The notes beneath the pieces are model-generated. The model was not told the origin of the DNA and ran no database searches. It was given only the letters and a program-made list of their open reading frames with translations. From the NCBI GenBank assembly GCA_020796225.1, contig CM036774.1:26555291-26619290 (forward strand): a stretch of DNA of 64,000 bases, in the 5' to 3' direction. The stretch is from Arion vulgaris. Taxonomy: Eukaryota > Mollusca > Gastropoda > Stylommatophora > Arionidae. How positions within the stretch are numbered: position 1 is the stretch's first letter; every line of letters starts with the position of its first letter. Both the position numbers and the translations under genes were made by a program. Positions 23,755 to 33,439 of this stretch are shown piece after piece.

Positions 23755-23880
23755 AAATGTACTATTACTTCTGTAGGCGCATAACTGGCACAACGTACAA
23801 CGTCGAAGTCTGTGATCGCTAGCGTCACCGCCAAAGAGTGGTTAACAAGTGTTCGATATGGAGCGTTAAAGAAGAAGAAG
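23755..23880 (+). mobile_element. SINE-B 3' half
   Basis: TAGGCGCATAACTGGCACAA, CGTACAACG, AAGAGTGGTTAACAAGTG, TCGATATGGAGCGTT and AAGAAGAAGAAG. The 5' half is not recognisable; the 50 bp before it may be diverged SINE-B. Confidence 0.7.
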
Positions 23881-23884
23881 ATAG

Positions 23885-24475
23885 CTGTTTTGCTGATGCA
23901 GACGTCATATCAAGGATATGCCACGATGTTCATTCTCATAAATTTCAATATCTGATACATATATATATGGCACAGGCGTTATGAAATGAGTGGAAAGTCT
24001 CTCTATTTCTAAAAGTTTGATCCTGCTGTAAGAACAGATGTGTAGGAAACTCAGACTGGTCTTTCACAGTCACCTGGTGTAGCAGGGCTGTGTTATGCTC
24101 ACTATGCTTTTTTGAATAGCTATAGACTGATTATGTTAATGCAACAAGATGCCGATCAGCTAGGCATCAAATGGCTTAATAACAGCAGACTATTTGATTC
24201 GACTTTGCCGATGCATTTGATTCATATTGAATTCAACCAATACAACCAATAAACTAACGAGCAATTTTGCACACTTTGCAGAACAGGAGCACCTAGATTA
24301 ATTCCTGCCAATACCAAATTATGGACCTCACAAACCTCGACAGTCAACACGCAATAATGGCCAAAAACACTGGAGAAAGTTGAACATTTACATATTTAGT
24401 ATAAAGTACAAACAATGGAGCACAGAGAAAGAACCTTTGAGCCACAGAGGCTTAAGGCCTTCATCTAAATAATGA
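23885..24475. other. Unassigned sequence
   Basis: No gene or known repeat seen in this ~600 bp. Confidence 0.3.
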
Positions 24476-24479
24476 ACAT

Positions 24480-24980
24480 CGTACAATCTTCAAGACCTAG
24501 TATATGCATCGTTAAATTATTTAGGTCATGTAAGATTTCGCAATTAACTCTACGGTTGTGAAAGTTGGAAATCAAACAGAAGAAAATTGATGGAAAACTG
24601 GACAGCTTTGAGAATAAATGTTCATGAAAAATTATTGTGCAAAATGGAGTGATTACTATCACAGGAGAGATAGAACACACCAACAACCCGTATCAAATAT
24701 TATAAGGAAACGAAGGTGAAATATGAAGTCATGTTCTTAGATCAGACGAAAGAGACTAAATCGACAAGTCCCCAGGTGGTCACCATAGAAAGAAAACGTG
24801 GAAGACCAAAGACCACTCTTCGAAGAACCATCCAACAAGAAGTAAACTATTGGGATGTAAAACCATGCAAGACTTCCAACTGGTTAGCAAAGAACCGCAT
24901 CACATGGAGATCTGAAACTCCTCTGCCCTATGTGCCGCCTTTTGGCACTGAAAGGAACAAACACAACGAACTATAGATAC
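24480..24980 (+). mobile_element. LINE reverse transcriptase C-terminal fragment
   Basis: The upstream half reads, with frameshifts, YGCESWKSN and LRINVHEKLLCKMEW, matching the usual post-RT segment (YGCESWTL..). The 86-codon frame 24716-24976 reads ERKRGRPKTTLRRTIQQEV and W..AKNRITWRSETPLPYVPP, the classical end of RTE/CR1-like ORFs. No RT catalytic motif remains, so it is a dead, 5'-truncated copy. The clade is not resolvable from this tail. Confidence 0.78.
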
Positions 24981-24984
24981 CATG

Positions 24985-25430
24985 CTTGATAGATTGTTGT
25001 TACTTGCGTCTCAGAGGGAGGAAATGAAATCATGATTACATGTGATATGCTGTCGTGAGTGTGCTATTTGTTGTCGTCTTCTTTCTAGATTTGAGTAATT
25101 AGCTTTGATCATGCACCAACACTGACAGGAACGATCGTGTTATTCGCATTGGCTAATTAACCTTGTGTAGACTTGATAATCAGAAGATTCATCTCAATCC
25201 CAGAGGCAGAGATTACACCACGATTTCACTATCATCATCGGTGATATACTACCGTAGTTGACGGTCAGTACTATAGGCTCATTCGTTTATTATTGTCCTC
25301 CCCGATAGTGAGTTCCTCCCTCAACAGCTGGTTATCAGACATCATTATTGGAATGTATATTATTAGTTACAATTATCATAATAACTTGACGGTATATACA
25401 TACTAGTTGCTGGTTATATTAGACCTATTA
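24985..25430. other. Unassigned sequence
   Basis: No gene or repeat recognised before the 104-bp satellite. Confidence 0.3.
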
Positions 25431-27738
25431 TTTATTTCTCAGTAGGAAGATTATACTTCAAATGAGTGACTAGACAGGATGTCTTTTCGTTGAGATATAG
25501 CGCTCACCGACATTCAATAGTACTGTTCGCGTCTTCATGTGAAGATATAACTCAATGAGTGTGACCATACAGGACGTCTTGGTATGTGTTGAGATATAGT
25601 GCTAACTCGACATTAATAGTACTCTGATTCGCACCATGAAGATTTATAACTTCTAAATGAGTATGATCATAATGGGACAAAGTGGTGGCGTTGAGATATA
25701 GTGCCAACCCGACATTTCAATAGTACTGGTTCGCGTCTCATGTGAAGATTATGTCTCCAAATGAGTGTGACTATACAGGACGTCTTCTGGTGTTGAGACA
25801 TAGTGCCAACCTTTGACATTTTCAATAGTACCGGTTCGCGTCTCATGAAGATTATGTCCTAAAAGAGGTGACTATGCGAATGCCTTGGGTGTTAGATATA
25901 AAAGCACCTGGACATTTTTCAATAGCGAATTTCGGTTCATGTCTCATGTAAGATTATAACTTAAATAAGTGCATCATACAGGACGTCTTCATGTTGAGAT
26001 ATATGCTCACCTGACTTCAATAGTACTGGTTCAAGGTCTCATGAAGATTATAACTTAAATGAAAGTGTGACTATACAGGGACGTCTTTGTGGCGTTGGAG
26101 ATATGCGCAACTCCTACTTCAATAGTTTTGCTCGTCTCCATGTGAAGATTATGTCTCTCAAATAGTGTGACTATACCGGGACGTTTTTGCATGTTGAGAC
26201 AGTAAGCCAACTGTATCACTTCAATAGTACGGTTCAAGGTCTGCGTGTGAAGATTATAACTTCTAAATGAGTGTGACTATACAGGACGCTCTTCTGGTGT
26301 TGAGATATAGTGCCAACCTGAGGCTTCCTCATTAGTACTGGCTCATGTCTATGTGAAGATTATAACTTAAATGAGTGTGACTATACAGGGGACGCCTGTG
26401 GCGTTGAGATATAGTGCTAACTCGGACATTTCAATATACTTTGTCTGCGTCTCATGTGAAGACATAATCTTCTAAATGAGTGTGACTATACAGGGACGTC
26501 TTTTTGTATGTTGAGATGTAGTGCTAACCTGACATTTCAATAGTACTGGTTGCGTCCATGAAGATTATAACTTCTAAATAAGTGTGACCATACAGGGACG
26601 TTTTTGTATGTTGAGAGGTTAACCTGACATTTCAATATACTGCTCGCAAACCATGTGAAGATTATAACTTCTAAAATGAGCAGTGACCATACAGGACGTT
26701 TTTGTAGTGGCGTTGAGACATAGTGCTAACCTGATATTTTCAATAGTACTGTTCATGTCTCATGTGAAGATTATAACTTCTTAAAATGAGTGACCATACA
26801 GGGATGTTTTTGTATGTTGAGATATAGTGTTAACCCGACATTTCAATAAAAATGGTTCATGTCCATGTGAAGATTATAACTTCTAAACAGAGTGTGACCA
26901 TACATGACGCGCAGGCGTTGAGATATAGTGCTAACCTACTTTCAATAGTACTGGCTGGCGTCTCATGAAGATATAACTTAAATGAGTGTGACCATACAGG
27001 GGACGCGTGGTGGCGTTGAGACAGCAACTCCGGAGCTAATAGTACTGTTCGTCTTCATAGAAGATTATAATTTGCAATGAGTGTAACCATACAGGACGTT
27101 CTTCATGTTGAGATATAGTGCTAACCTGACATTTCAATAGTACTCGGTTCGCGTCTCATGTGAAGATTATAACTTCTAAATGTGTGTGACTATTACAGGA
27201 TCGTCTTTTGTGGTTGAGACATAGTGCTAACTCGACATTAATAGTACTTCGGTTCGCGTCCCATGAAGATTATAACTTCTAAATGAGTGTGACTATACAG
27301 GACGTTACCAGCATGTTGAGATGTGGTGCTAACCTGATTCACAGGTAATTGGCTCTGGGCGTCCATGTGTAGTATATTGAGTGGCCTCAATGGCAGACCA
27401 CAGGAATGTTTTGTGGGCGCTGTGCCAGGTGATAATTGACATTTCAATAGTACTGGTTCGCGTCTCATGAAGATTATAACTTCTGAACAAGTGTGTGACC
27501 ATACAGGACGTTTTTAAATGTTGAGAATATATGCTCACCTGATATTTTAATATACTGGTTCGTGTCTCATGTGAAGATTATAACTTCTAAATAAGTGTGA
27601 CTATACTTTGTGACGTTGAGATATAGTGCTCACCTGATATTTTAATAGTACTCGGTTGTGTCCATGTGAAGATTATAACTTCTAAATAAGTATGACTATA
27701 CTTTGTGGCGTTGAGATATAGTGCTAACCTGACATTTC
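25430..27738. repeat. Satellite, ~104-bp unit, ~22 copies
   Basis: Unit landmarks: GAAGATTATAACTTCTAAAT, GAGTGTGACTATACAGGGAC, GTTGAGATATAGTGCTAACC, TGACATTTCAATAGTACTGG and TTCGCGTCTCATGT. Frequent indels. One monomer carries a ~94-bp unrelated insertion at about 27336-27429. The last monomer is cut at GACATTTC by SINE-H. Confidence 0.93.
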
Positions 27739-27739
27739 T

Positions 27740-28035
27740 TCTTCTTCGTTCATTCTTCACGGCAATTTGATCATTCTTATTGTGATGTATAATTGGTCCA
27801 CTGACAAGAACGGAGTGATCTACGTCGGGACGATTGTGCGCCCATGGTGACTAGGCCCGCCGTCCGTTTTCAGCCAGCTTTTGATTTACTAGGATGAGCT
27901 TTCCCTAGGGTACGATCCTTTGCGCCGATTATGTCAGCTCGGATCTACGCCTTTTCGATCAGCTTTGCCGTATATTTGGGCTTTGTGATCTACGCCAGGA
28001 CAGTGAGTTACGCTGTTTTGCCCGTACTGACTGTG
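27740..28035 (-). mobile_element. SINE-H copy
   Basis: Minus-oriented: TTCTTCTTCGTTCATTCTTC tail, CACGGCAATTTGATCATTCT, TGCGCCCATGGTGACTAGGC, TTCAGCCAGC, TTTACTAGG, GTATATTTGGGCTTTGTGAT and CTACGCCAGGACAGTGA. It is closely matched by 41162-41465. Its 3' module is the same as that of SINE-A and SINE-E2. Confidence 0.75.
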
Positions 28036-28074
28036 AGAAATATTTCTCGGGGCTTATAAGCTTGTCCTCGGACG

Positions 28075-28290
28075 GCGTCTTACTCGTATAAAACACCTGA
28101 CCTTTCAATAATACTCGATTTTAATATCTTTGTCAAAGTCTATATGTAGTGTGTTGTGAAATTCGTCACTCCTGTTGTATCGTTTGCTCGATAAAGGCCT
28201 TTTGGTAGAAACGTAGCTATGTATTGACATTGCTTTTGTATGTGGTACAGTACTTTGTTATTACGTGTTTCGCTGTTCAAGTTAAGCGCA
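28075..28290 (+). mobile_element. Penelope-like terminal region (copy 2)
   Basis: AATATCTTTGTCAAAGTCT, TCGATAAAGGCCTTTTGGTA, GAAACGTAGCTATGTATTG and TTGTTATTACGTGTTTCGCT. The GATAAAGGCCTTTTGGTAGA segment can form a short GGCC-centred hairpin in front of GAAACGT, as in hammerhead-like PLE termini. The core CUGAUGA box is not intact. Confidence 0.55.
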
Positions 28291-28439
28291 TAAAGAATCA
28301 CTGATAGCAGAACATCGAGAACATATCGTTTGTTGTTTGATCGAGGGCATTAAAACTTCTTGAAGACGAGACACGCACTTTCAACATAAGGACCAGCCTT
28401 TTTTAAAGTTGTAACAGATCATGTCGGCAAACAAACATA

Positions 28440-28815
28440 ACAAATAAAACTTGTATAGAATCTAGTTTAATGACTTTCTCTTCTCATGCTCTATATTTAT
28501 ATGTGTATATGTTAAATGTATATGAGTCATATATTTGCTTGATGATGTTTTTATTGTTTCTCTTATTGTTCCACTTCTAGTTTTTCTATATTTATTTCGT
28601 TATTCGTTTTTAGTCACATATTTTCATTCGTTTTTAACGTTGTAATATCTTTGTTAAAGTCTTTATGTAATGTTCTGTGTTATTCGTCAGGTTTGTTATA
28701 TCGTTTTGCTTGATAAAAGCATTTTTGATCGAAACGTTGCTGTGTATTGTCATTGTTTTTGTATTTGTAAAACTACAGTACTTTGTTATAACGTGTTTTG
28801 CTAGTTTAATTATAT
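28440..28815 (+). mobile_element. Penelope-like terminal region (copy 3)
   Basis: Long match to 3440-3820. The core reads TTGATAAAAGCATTTTTGAT directly followed by CGAAACGTTGC, then ATTGTCATTGTTTTTGTATT. Copies 2 and 3 lie in the same orientation about 520 bp apart at their cores, which could be the paired repeats of one degraded element or independent fragments. Confidence 0.58.
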
Positions 28816-28819
28816 GAAA

Positions 28820-29205
28820 TTATTTTTCGAACTTTGCAGGCTGAAACGCGCTACTTAAAGCCCGAGATAAAATTTGATCTATAGAAATCTAAGTTGAATG
28901 TCTACTGAATCTATCATTAGGAAACAACCCAGAGAGCGAACTAAAATTAAAAAAACGCATGGTGAAATCATATGTGTTGTTGGATGGAAGGGCTTAGATA
29001 TTATATTTTTAATATAAAATACATCACAACGCACTTACGCTTAAATGATTGAATCAACAAAAAATCGTCTCAAGGAGTAACAAATAAGTAATTATACTTG
29101 AACCATGGAAGAAAAAGAAGAAGAAGAAGGAGAAGTGGGACATAGACACAATAATTGGAGAAAATGTGTGGCAAAAGTTGCCCAGAAATAAAGGACAGAA
29201 AAAAG
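28820..29205. other. Unassigned sequence
   Basis: No gene seen. Includes a GAAGAAGAAG run at ~29118 and a (TA)n run near 29208-29222. Confidence 0.3.
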
Positions 29206-29209
29206 CATA

Positions 29210-29404
29210 TATATATATATATAAACACATTCCCAATACATTTAGAGTACTCCAGTGCTATATTGAAGCAATACTTATGTATGACAGTGAATTATGGACA
29301 ATGAACAAGCAATCAATGAGATCGTTGGATTCCACAGAGATGTGGTTTTACAGAAGAATGTTGAAAATTCCACAGACAGCGAAGAAAATAAATGATGACG
29401 TTTT
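29210..29404 (+). mobile_element. LINE C-terminal region, part 1 (interrupted by SINE-A)
   Basis: Open and readable: FRVLQCYIEAILMYDSELWT, MNKQSMRSLDSTEMWFYRRM, LKIPQTAKKINDDVF. This matches the well-known LINE post-RT segment (LLYGCESWTL.. EMWCYRRMLxI.WT..xxNEEVL). The reading continues at 29652 after a SINE-A insertion. The host LINE was already a truncated copy lacking the RT catalytic domain. Confidence 0.85.
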
Positions 29405-29651
29405 CTTCTTCTTTTGCGTTCGTTCTTTACGACCAATTTTAATCACTCTTTGTGATATGTTTGATCTTTGCCAAGAACGTGTATACGTTGCACATTGGTT
29501 TGGTAGGCCCTAAACACAGACTTCTAGACGTTTAGGACAGATGCATCCGATTTCACCAAACCTCCTTAGTCACCTCTTACGACATGCGTATCAGGTAACA
29601 GTGGTTCTATTCTTTACACCCAAAATTTGGGCCCCGGTAACCACTCGGGTG
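29405..29651 (-). mobile_element. SINE-A inserted in LINE, with TSD
   Basis: A full-length ~247-bp minus copy. Flanking duplication is GATGACGTTTT (29394-29404) and GATGAGGTTTT (29652-29662), 10 of 11 bases identical. Internal landmarks include TTTGCGTTCGTTCTTTACGA, TTGTGATATGTTTGATCTTT, ATGCATCCGATTTCA and GGTAACCACTCGGGTG. Confidence 0.9.
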
Positions 29652-29945
29652 GATGAGGTTTTAAATCAGGTCTGCACACAAAGAAACTTTATCAAAAGAA
29701 TAAGAATCAGACAATCAAGGTTCTTCGGCATATAATGTGAAGTGAAGGTTTAGAACATTTGTAACTACAGGTAAATTCAGGGATAGAAGCGTGGAAAGCG
29801 GCTGGAAAGATGTTGATGATGTCTTAGTTCGACAAAAGATGGACATCAGAACTGATTAAGTGTACCAAGGAAAGAGAGTTGTGATGAGACGTGATCGTCT
29901 ACGCCGGCAGACATGGCACTTGATTGAATACATTCAAGAACAACC
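29652..29945 (+). mobile_element. LINE C-terminal region, part 2
   Basis: Resumes the LINE at DEVLNQVCTQRNFIKRIRIR and QSRFFGI, then frameshifted SEGLEHL and TTGK-like residues and PRRKHKILDRT. Known LINE order is (R)EGLEHxVTTGKIEG followed by RGRxRxK(I)LDSL, so order and spacing agree. Several frameshifts and stops make it non-functional. Confidence 0.75.
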
Positions 29946-30004
29946 TCGTAGGAAACATAAAATCCTAGACCGAACCCTGATTATTTTGTTAATCTTCTTG
30001 TATA

Positions 30005-30245
30005 AAATCAAATTCATCATCATCAGGTGCCTTGCCGGCTGGCGTAGTCGATAAATGGGTCTCCACAAATCTCTGTCGTTGGTGTTTGCTATCAGCTCAG
30101 ATGTTGACGCTCTACCGTACCATGAAGTCAGGCTATCCAAAATTTTCTCTCTCTGTCTTCCTCTGTCTTTTTTCTCGATTTTACCGGTTGTCACAATGTG
30201 TTCTAAACCTCCCCCCCACCCCCTTCCTCATCACATTCCGGAAAA
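30005..30245 (-). mobile_element. LINE 3' end fragment (TTGKIE family)
   Basis: Minus frame: MTTGKIEKKDRGRQREKILD, SLTSWYGRASTSELIANTND and RDLWRPIYRLRQPARH, ending in a GATGATGATG tail. This is the same LINE family as 29210-29945 and 13360-13612, in opposite orientation, so the two neighbours are tail-to-tail. Confidence 0.82.
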
Positions 30246-30249
30246 ATGA

Positions 30250-30585
30250 TGACTGCCTCTTTCTTATATTGATGATAATCTATCTCTGTGTCTTGATTTC
30301 ATTCAACACCTCAACATTAGTCATCAAATCAAATTACGATATACCAACAAAATCATCAATAAAAAATCCAACAAATAAAATGTTTCGGATACATAAAGAG
30401 AAACATGACACATTGATCAAAACATTATTTGCAGGTCTAAAGCAGAACTGTCGAACTCGGTGCTATCGGGTGCCACTACCACCATGTGATACATGCCTGG
30501 CGCCCTATTTTCTTAGTCCCGATTTAACGTGAATCAGAATGTCCAGAAAGAAACATGTCTGTCTAAATAACAATTTGATTCAGTT
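30250..30585. other. Unassigned sequence
   Basis: No gene or repeat recognised. The 166-codon frame 30032-30532 starts antisense to the LINE tail and has no signature. Confidence 0.3.
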
Positions 30586-30598
30586 TTGTCATAAGCAC

Positions 30599-30841
30599 CG
30601 CCCGAGTGGTTACCGGGGCCCAAATTTGGGGTGTAAAGAATAGAACCACTGTTACCTGCCACGCATGTCGTAAGAGGCGACTAAGGAGGTTTGGCTGAAA
30701 TCGGATGCACTTGTCCTAAATGTGTAGAAGTTTATGCGTTTAGGGGCCTACAAACCAATGTAACGTATACGTTCTGGCAAAGATCAAACATATCACAAAG
30801 AGTGATTAAAATTGATCGTAAAGAACGAACACAAAGAAGAA
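30599..30841 (+). mobile_element. SINE-A, full length with 11-bp TSD
   Basis: Flanked by GTCATAAGCAC at 30588-30598 and 30842-30852, a perfect duplication. Body 243 bp, starting CGCCCGAGTGGTTACCGGGG and ending AAAGAACGAACACAAAGAAG. This copy defines the family borders best: it starts exactly at the tRNA-like head and ends at a short GAAGA tail. Confidence 0.93.
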
Positions 30842-30885
30842 GTCATAAGCACAATATTTAACACATCTTCTTCTTTGAACGCGCG

Positions 30886-30887
<2 letters not shown>

Positions 30888-30934
<47 letters not shown>

Positions 30935-31317
30935 TCTCTCTCTCCTGATCACTTTAGACTGATGTACCAGATTTCCCCATAAATCTCATTCATGTGGAAA
31001 TCTGATTCATCCAGCCTTATCATGGGTGGGTTTCGTCACATCTTCAGCACTATTTGGAGCTCTGGTGCTTATCCTTCGGCGATGTGTCCGGATTCAGCCA
31101 GCGTTTACTGGGTTCGCTCTCCGTCAGTCTTTGACTGTCCCCAGCCGACCTGCAAGACAGTAGGTTGCTATTTTCTTTAAGTAGCTACCCTTAGACAACC
31201 TTCCTCCCGGGTTGTTGAGCGTCATCTGCCCAGGTTACCAATCTTTTTTTGGGACTACTTGGTTTGCATACCGTCCAGTTTTGTGTACGGTTTGCCCCGC
31301 TAGTGCAGTAGTACTTC
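30888..31317 (-). mobile_element. SINE-E1 copy with (TC)n tail
   Basis: Starts with ~60 bp of (TC)n, which is the (GA)n tail in reverse, then TGATGTACCAGATTTCCCCA, TCAGCACTATTTGGAGCTCT, GGTGCTTATCCTTCGGCGAT, TTACTGGGTTCGCTCTCCGT, GTCCCCAGCCGACCTGCAAG, CCTCCCGGGTTGTTGAGCGT and CCAGTTTTGTGTACGGTTTG. About 430 bp. It abuts SINE-B. Confidence 0.82.
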
Positions 31318-31690
31318 GAACGCTTCATATTGACCACTTGTTAACCACTCTGTGTGATTTGTATGTGATCTGAGCTTAAGCGATTGTACATTGTGCCAGT
31401 TATGAGCCTATAAGTAGGCCAGCACATCCACTTTATTTACTATGGTAGCACCTCTGAAGTCGGAGAAGGCCCGCCTGAATGTCGAGAGACACTGATGATA
31501 GGGAAAGCAAGCATTCACGCACAAATCTGTAAGAAGCACTGGACGCCCTGACTACGTCTGAATTCATAGCGGGCGAAGAAGAAGCTAGGGTAGCTTCCCT
31601 AGGTCCTACATCAGTCGCCTCTTAAGACATGCCTTATAGATCGCAGTGGTACTATTCTGTGCTTCCTTCACGGGACCCGGCACCACACCG
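31318..31690 (-). mobile_element. SINE-B split by a LINE-tail insertion
   Basis: Part 1 (31318-31449): GAACGCTTCATATTGACCAC, TTGTTAACCACTCTGTGTG, ATTGTACATTGTGCCAGTTA. Part 2 (31585-31690): CTAGGGTAGCTTCCCTAGGT, CAGTCGCCTCTTAAGACATG, GTGGTACTATTCTGTGCTTC. Joined, they have the layout of the full copy at 51473-51726. The interruption is 31450-31584. Confidence 0.8.
31450..31584 (+). mobile_element. Short insertion (135 bp) inside SINE-B with TSD
   Basis: Flanked by CTATGGTAGC (31440-31449) and CTAGGGTAGC (31585-31594), 9 of 10 identical. It ends in GGGCGAAGAAGAAG, so it was copied by the same type of machinery. The body (GGAGAAGGCCCGCCTGAATG, GCACTGGACGCCCTGACTAC) looks like a 5'-truncated LINE 3' end, but I cannot place it in a family. 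Confidence 0.72.
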
Positions 31691-31784
31691 GCGATTTTTA
31701 AAATAAAGTTGAAGTTGTCAGGATTAAGTTTTCATCTGTTATTGCTTGTATTCATATTACTAATAATATAGAGTCCTTCGTATA

Positions 31785-32085
31785 TCATGGACAGAGAAGA
31801 GAACAAATAGATCTATCCAGAAAGAATTCAAAATCAAAGAAAACTAGCTGATGCTACAAATACGAAAGAGAAAATGAGGTATTTTGGATATATAAAAACA
31901 TGAAGGGCTGGAGAAGACCATCATGGAAGGAGGCATACCGGCAAAGAAGAAGAGGAAGACCACGGAGAAGATGGATTCAGAATGTAACTGATGGTCTGAA
32001 CATGACGGATGCAGAGGCAGGACATCTGGCCTATGAGAGAGAAGTTCCGGAGGACTGTTGGGGTGGCATAGTTCTGCTCAGGACA
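31785..32085 (+). mobile_element. LINE C-terminal fragment (VTDGLNMT family)
   Basis: With frameshifts: SWTEKRTNRSIQKEF, RYFGYIK, GLEKTIMEGGIPAK, then the open frame 31900-32208 with RRRGRPRRRWIQNVTDGLNM and TDAEAGHLAYEREVPEDCW. This is the standard end of a LINE ORF2. The same family appears in reverse at 44240-44350 and at 50560-50660. Confidence 0.8.
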
Positions 32086-32439
32086 AGCTATTTGATGATG
32101 ATGCTGAATAATATTACTGTATTATTATTATTAGTATTGTTATTGAAATTGTCACACATGTGGCCCGCGCCTCCACATTTATTAGTCAGATGCGCTCCAG
32201 TATTATAAAACGTTAGATAATAGTTTAGTTTTAGTTTAGTCGTCACGGTAATGAGAGAACGGACATGCTTGCATCAACAGCATCGATTGTTGGGGAGTTG
32301 AAGATGGATAAGGGGATATTCTTCGGTCTCTTTGCGACTCTCTGTTGGATGAGGACACTAAAATCGATGTTGAATCGATCAAGCGATTTAGGTATTTTGG
32401 AGTTACCCGTTGTTCAAGTCGAACTGGATGCCTGAGAGG

Positions 32440-32580
32440 CACAGTGAGGGTGTTTTAATCAGCGAGCCACGGGAACCATCAGTATGCATACTCTTCGATA
32501 TCTGTTGGGGAGACTGAGCACCTTTGGGTCTGCCCGGAGTGCAGTGACGTCAGTTTAATAACCAATAACAAAGTTTAGTC
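32440..32580 (+). mobile_element. 'EHLW' retroelement 3' end (subtype 1)
   Basis: TTTTAATCAGCGAGCCACGG, GAACCATCAGTATGCATACT, TGTTGGGGAGACTGAGCACC, GGGTCTGCCCGGAGTGCAGT, ACGTCAGTTTAATAACCAAT. Nearly identical to 43823-43955. One frame reads ETEHLWVCPECSDVSLI. Confidence 0.75.
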
Positions 32581-32584
32581 GTTG

Positions 32585-32736
32585 GATCATCATCACTTCA
32601 CGTCGGACCTATTAGTCCATAAGTGTTCCGATCTCCTCCTCAGTATTTCTCTCAGGGTCTGGCGACTAACGACACCGGTTCTTTGTTGGTTTACTATTCT
32701 TCTGTGGCTACCAGCATAGCGCTCTTGCAACGTTAG
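32585..32736 (-). mobile_element. 'EHLW' retroelement 3' end (subtype 2)
   Basis: The minus strand reads LQERYAGSHRRIVNQQRTGV, VSRQTLREILRRRSEHLWTN and RSDVK, then stops. It is tail-to-tail with subtype 1 at 32440-32580, and matches the head of the 87-bp array at 46640-47042. Confidence 0.78.
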
Positions 32737-32749
32737 ATTGCGCTTGTTT

Positions 32750-32955
32750 TTGTTTTTTCCGATCCAGAAGCACTTGAGCTTTTCAGCTCTTCGGCTCGGT
32801 GCCATGGACATCGTAACCCTTCGGTTCGGTGCCACGAACACCGTAAATCTGGGGAATCTGTGGCTTTTTCTGCCATCCCGCGGAATTGAACCCGCACACA
32901 CAGAGGGATAGTCACCCGTAGTCCAACGCGCTACGAACACGCTGGGCAGACGGGC
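32750..32955 (-). mobile_element. SINE-G inserted in 'EHLW' element, with 13-bp TSD
   Basis: Perfect duplication ATTGCGCTTGTTT at 32737-32749 and 32956-32968. Body 206 bp. On the minus strand it has the tRNA-like head (TGTTCGTAGCGCGTTGGACT, GCGGGTTCAATTCCGCGGGA), then GGTGTTCGTGGCACCGAACC, GTTACGATGTCCATGGCACC and AGCTGAAAAGCTCAAGTGCT. A- and B-box-like motifs are well preserved. Confidence 0.92.
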
Positions 32956-32984
32956 ATTGCGCTTGTTTAAAAACTCTTAAACCG

Positions 32985-33137
32985 AAGGATCGATTTCATT
33001 GCATCGGGTTTTATCCCATATGGCTAGATCCGTGTCCACGGAAATAACTAACCACCTGTCCAGAGTATTACACAAAGCAAGAACTCCGTAGCTCTGGCAA
33101 CAATATTCTTGAAAAATGCACCCGTGAATAGAACGGC
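32985..33137 (-). mobile_element. SINE-C, part 1 (split by SINE-E2)
   Basis: GATTTCATTGCATCGGGTTT, GTGTCCACGG, AACCACCTGTCCAGAGTATT and GCACCCGTGAATAGAACGGC. The tRNA-like end continues at 33409-33440 (GAACCTACGACCTTCAGTGC), beyond an inserted SINE-E2. Confidence 0.8.
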
Positions 33138-33146
33138 GTTATTCAG

Positions 33147-33150
<4 letters not shown>

Positions 33151-33193
<43 letters not shown>

Positions 33194-33395
33194 CGTTCTT
33201 TTTCGGCCATGTTTATCATTCTAATTGTGATATATACACAGCCTTTGCCAAGAACGCAATTTTACGTCACAACGTCAGTACCAATTGGAGCTCTAGTGCT
33301 TATCCACAGGTGGAGTGTCCGATTTCAACCAGCGTTTACTAGGTTCGCTATCCGTTAGCCTTTTGCTGTCCCCAGCCAAACCCACAAGGCAGCAG
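33151..33395 (-). mobile_element. SINE-E2 inserted in SINE-C, with 13-bp TSD
   Basis: Perfect duplication GTTATTCAGATTC at 33138-33150 and 33396-33408. Body: ~40 bp (TC)n, ATTCGTTCTTTTTCGGCCAT, CTAATTGTGATATATACACA, GAGCTCTAGTGCTTATCCAC, GCGTTTACTAGGTTCGCTAT and TGTCCCCAGCCAAACCCACA. 245 bp, shorter at the 5' end than the 38-kb copy. Confidence 0.92.
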
Positions 33396-33439
33396 GTTAT
33401 TCAGATTCGAACCTACGACCTTCAGTGCGGAAGGTAACA

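Noticed and set aside
30888..30950. Possible polypyrimidine tract and 3' splice site
   Set aside because: It is the (GA)n tail of a minus-strand SINE-E1; no exon follows.
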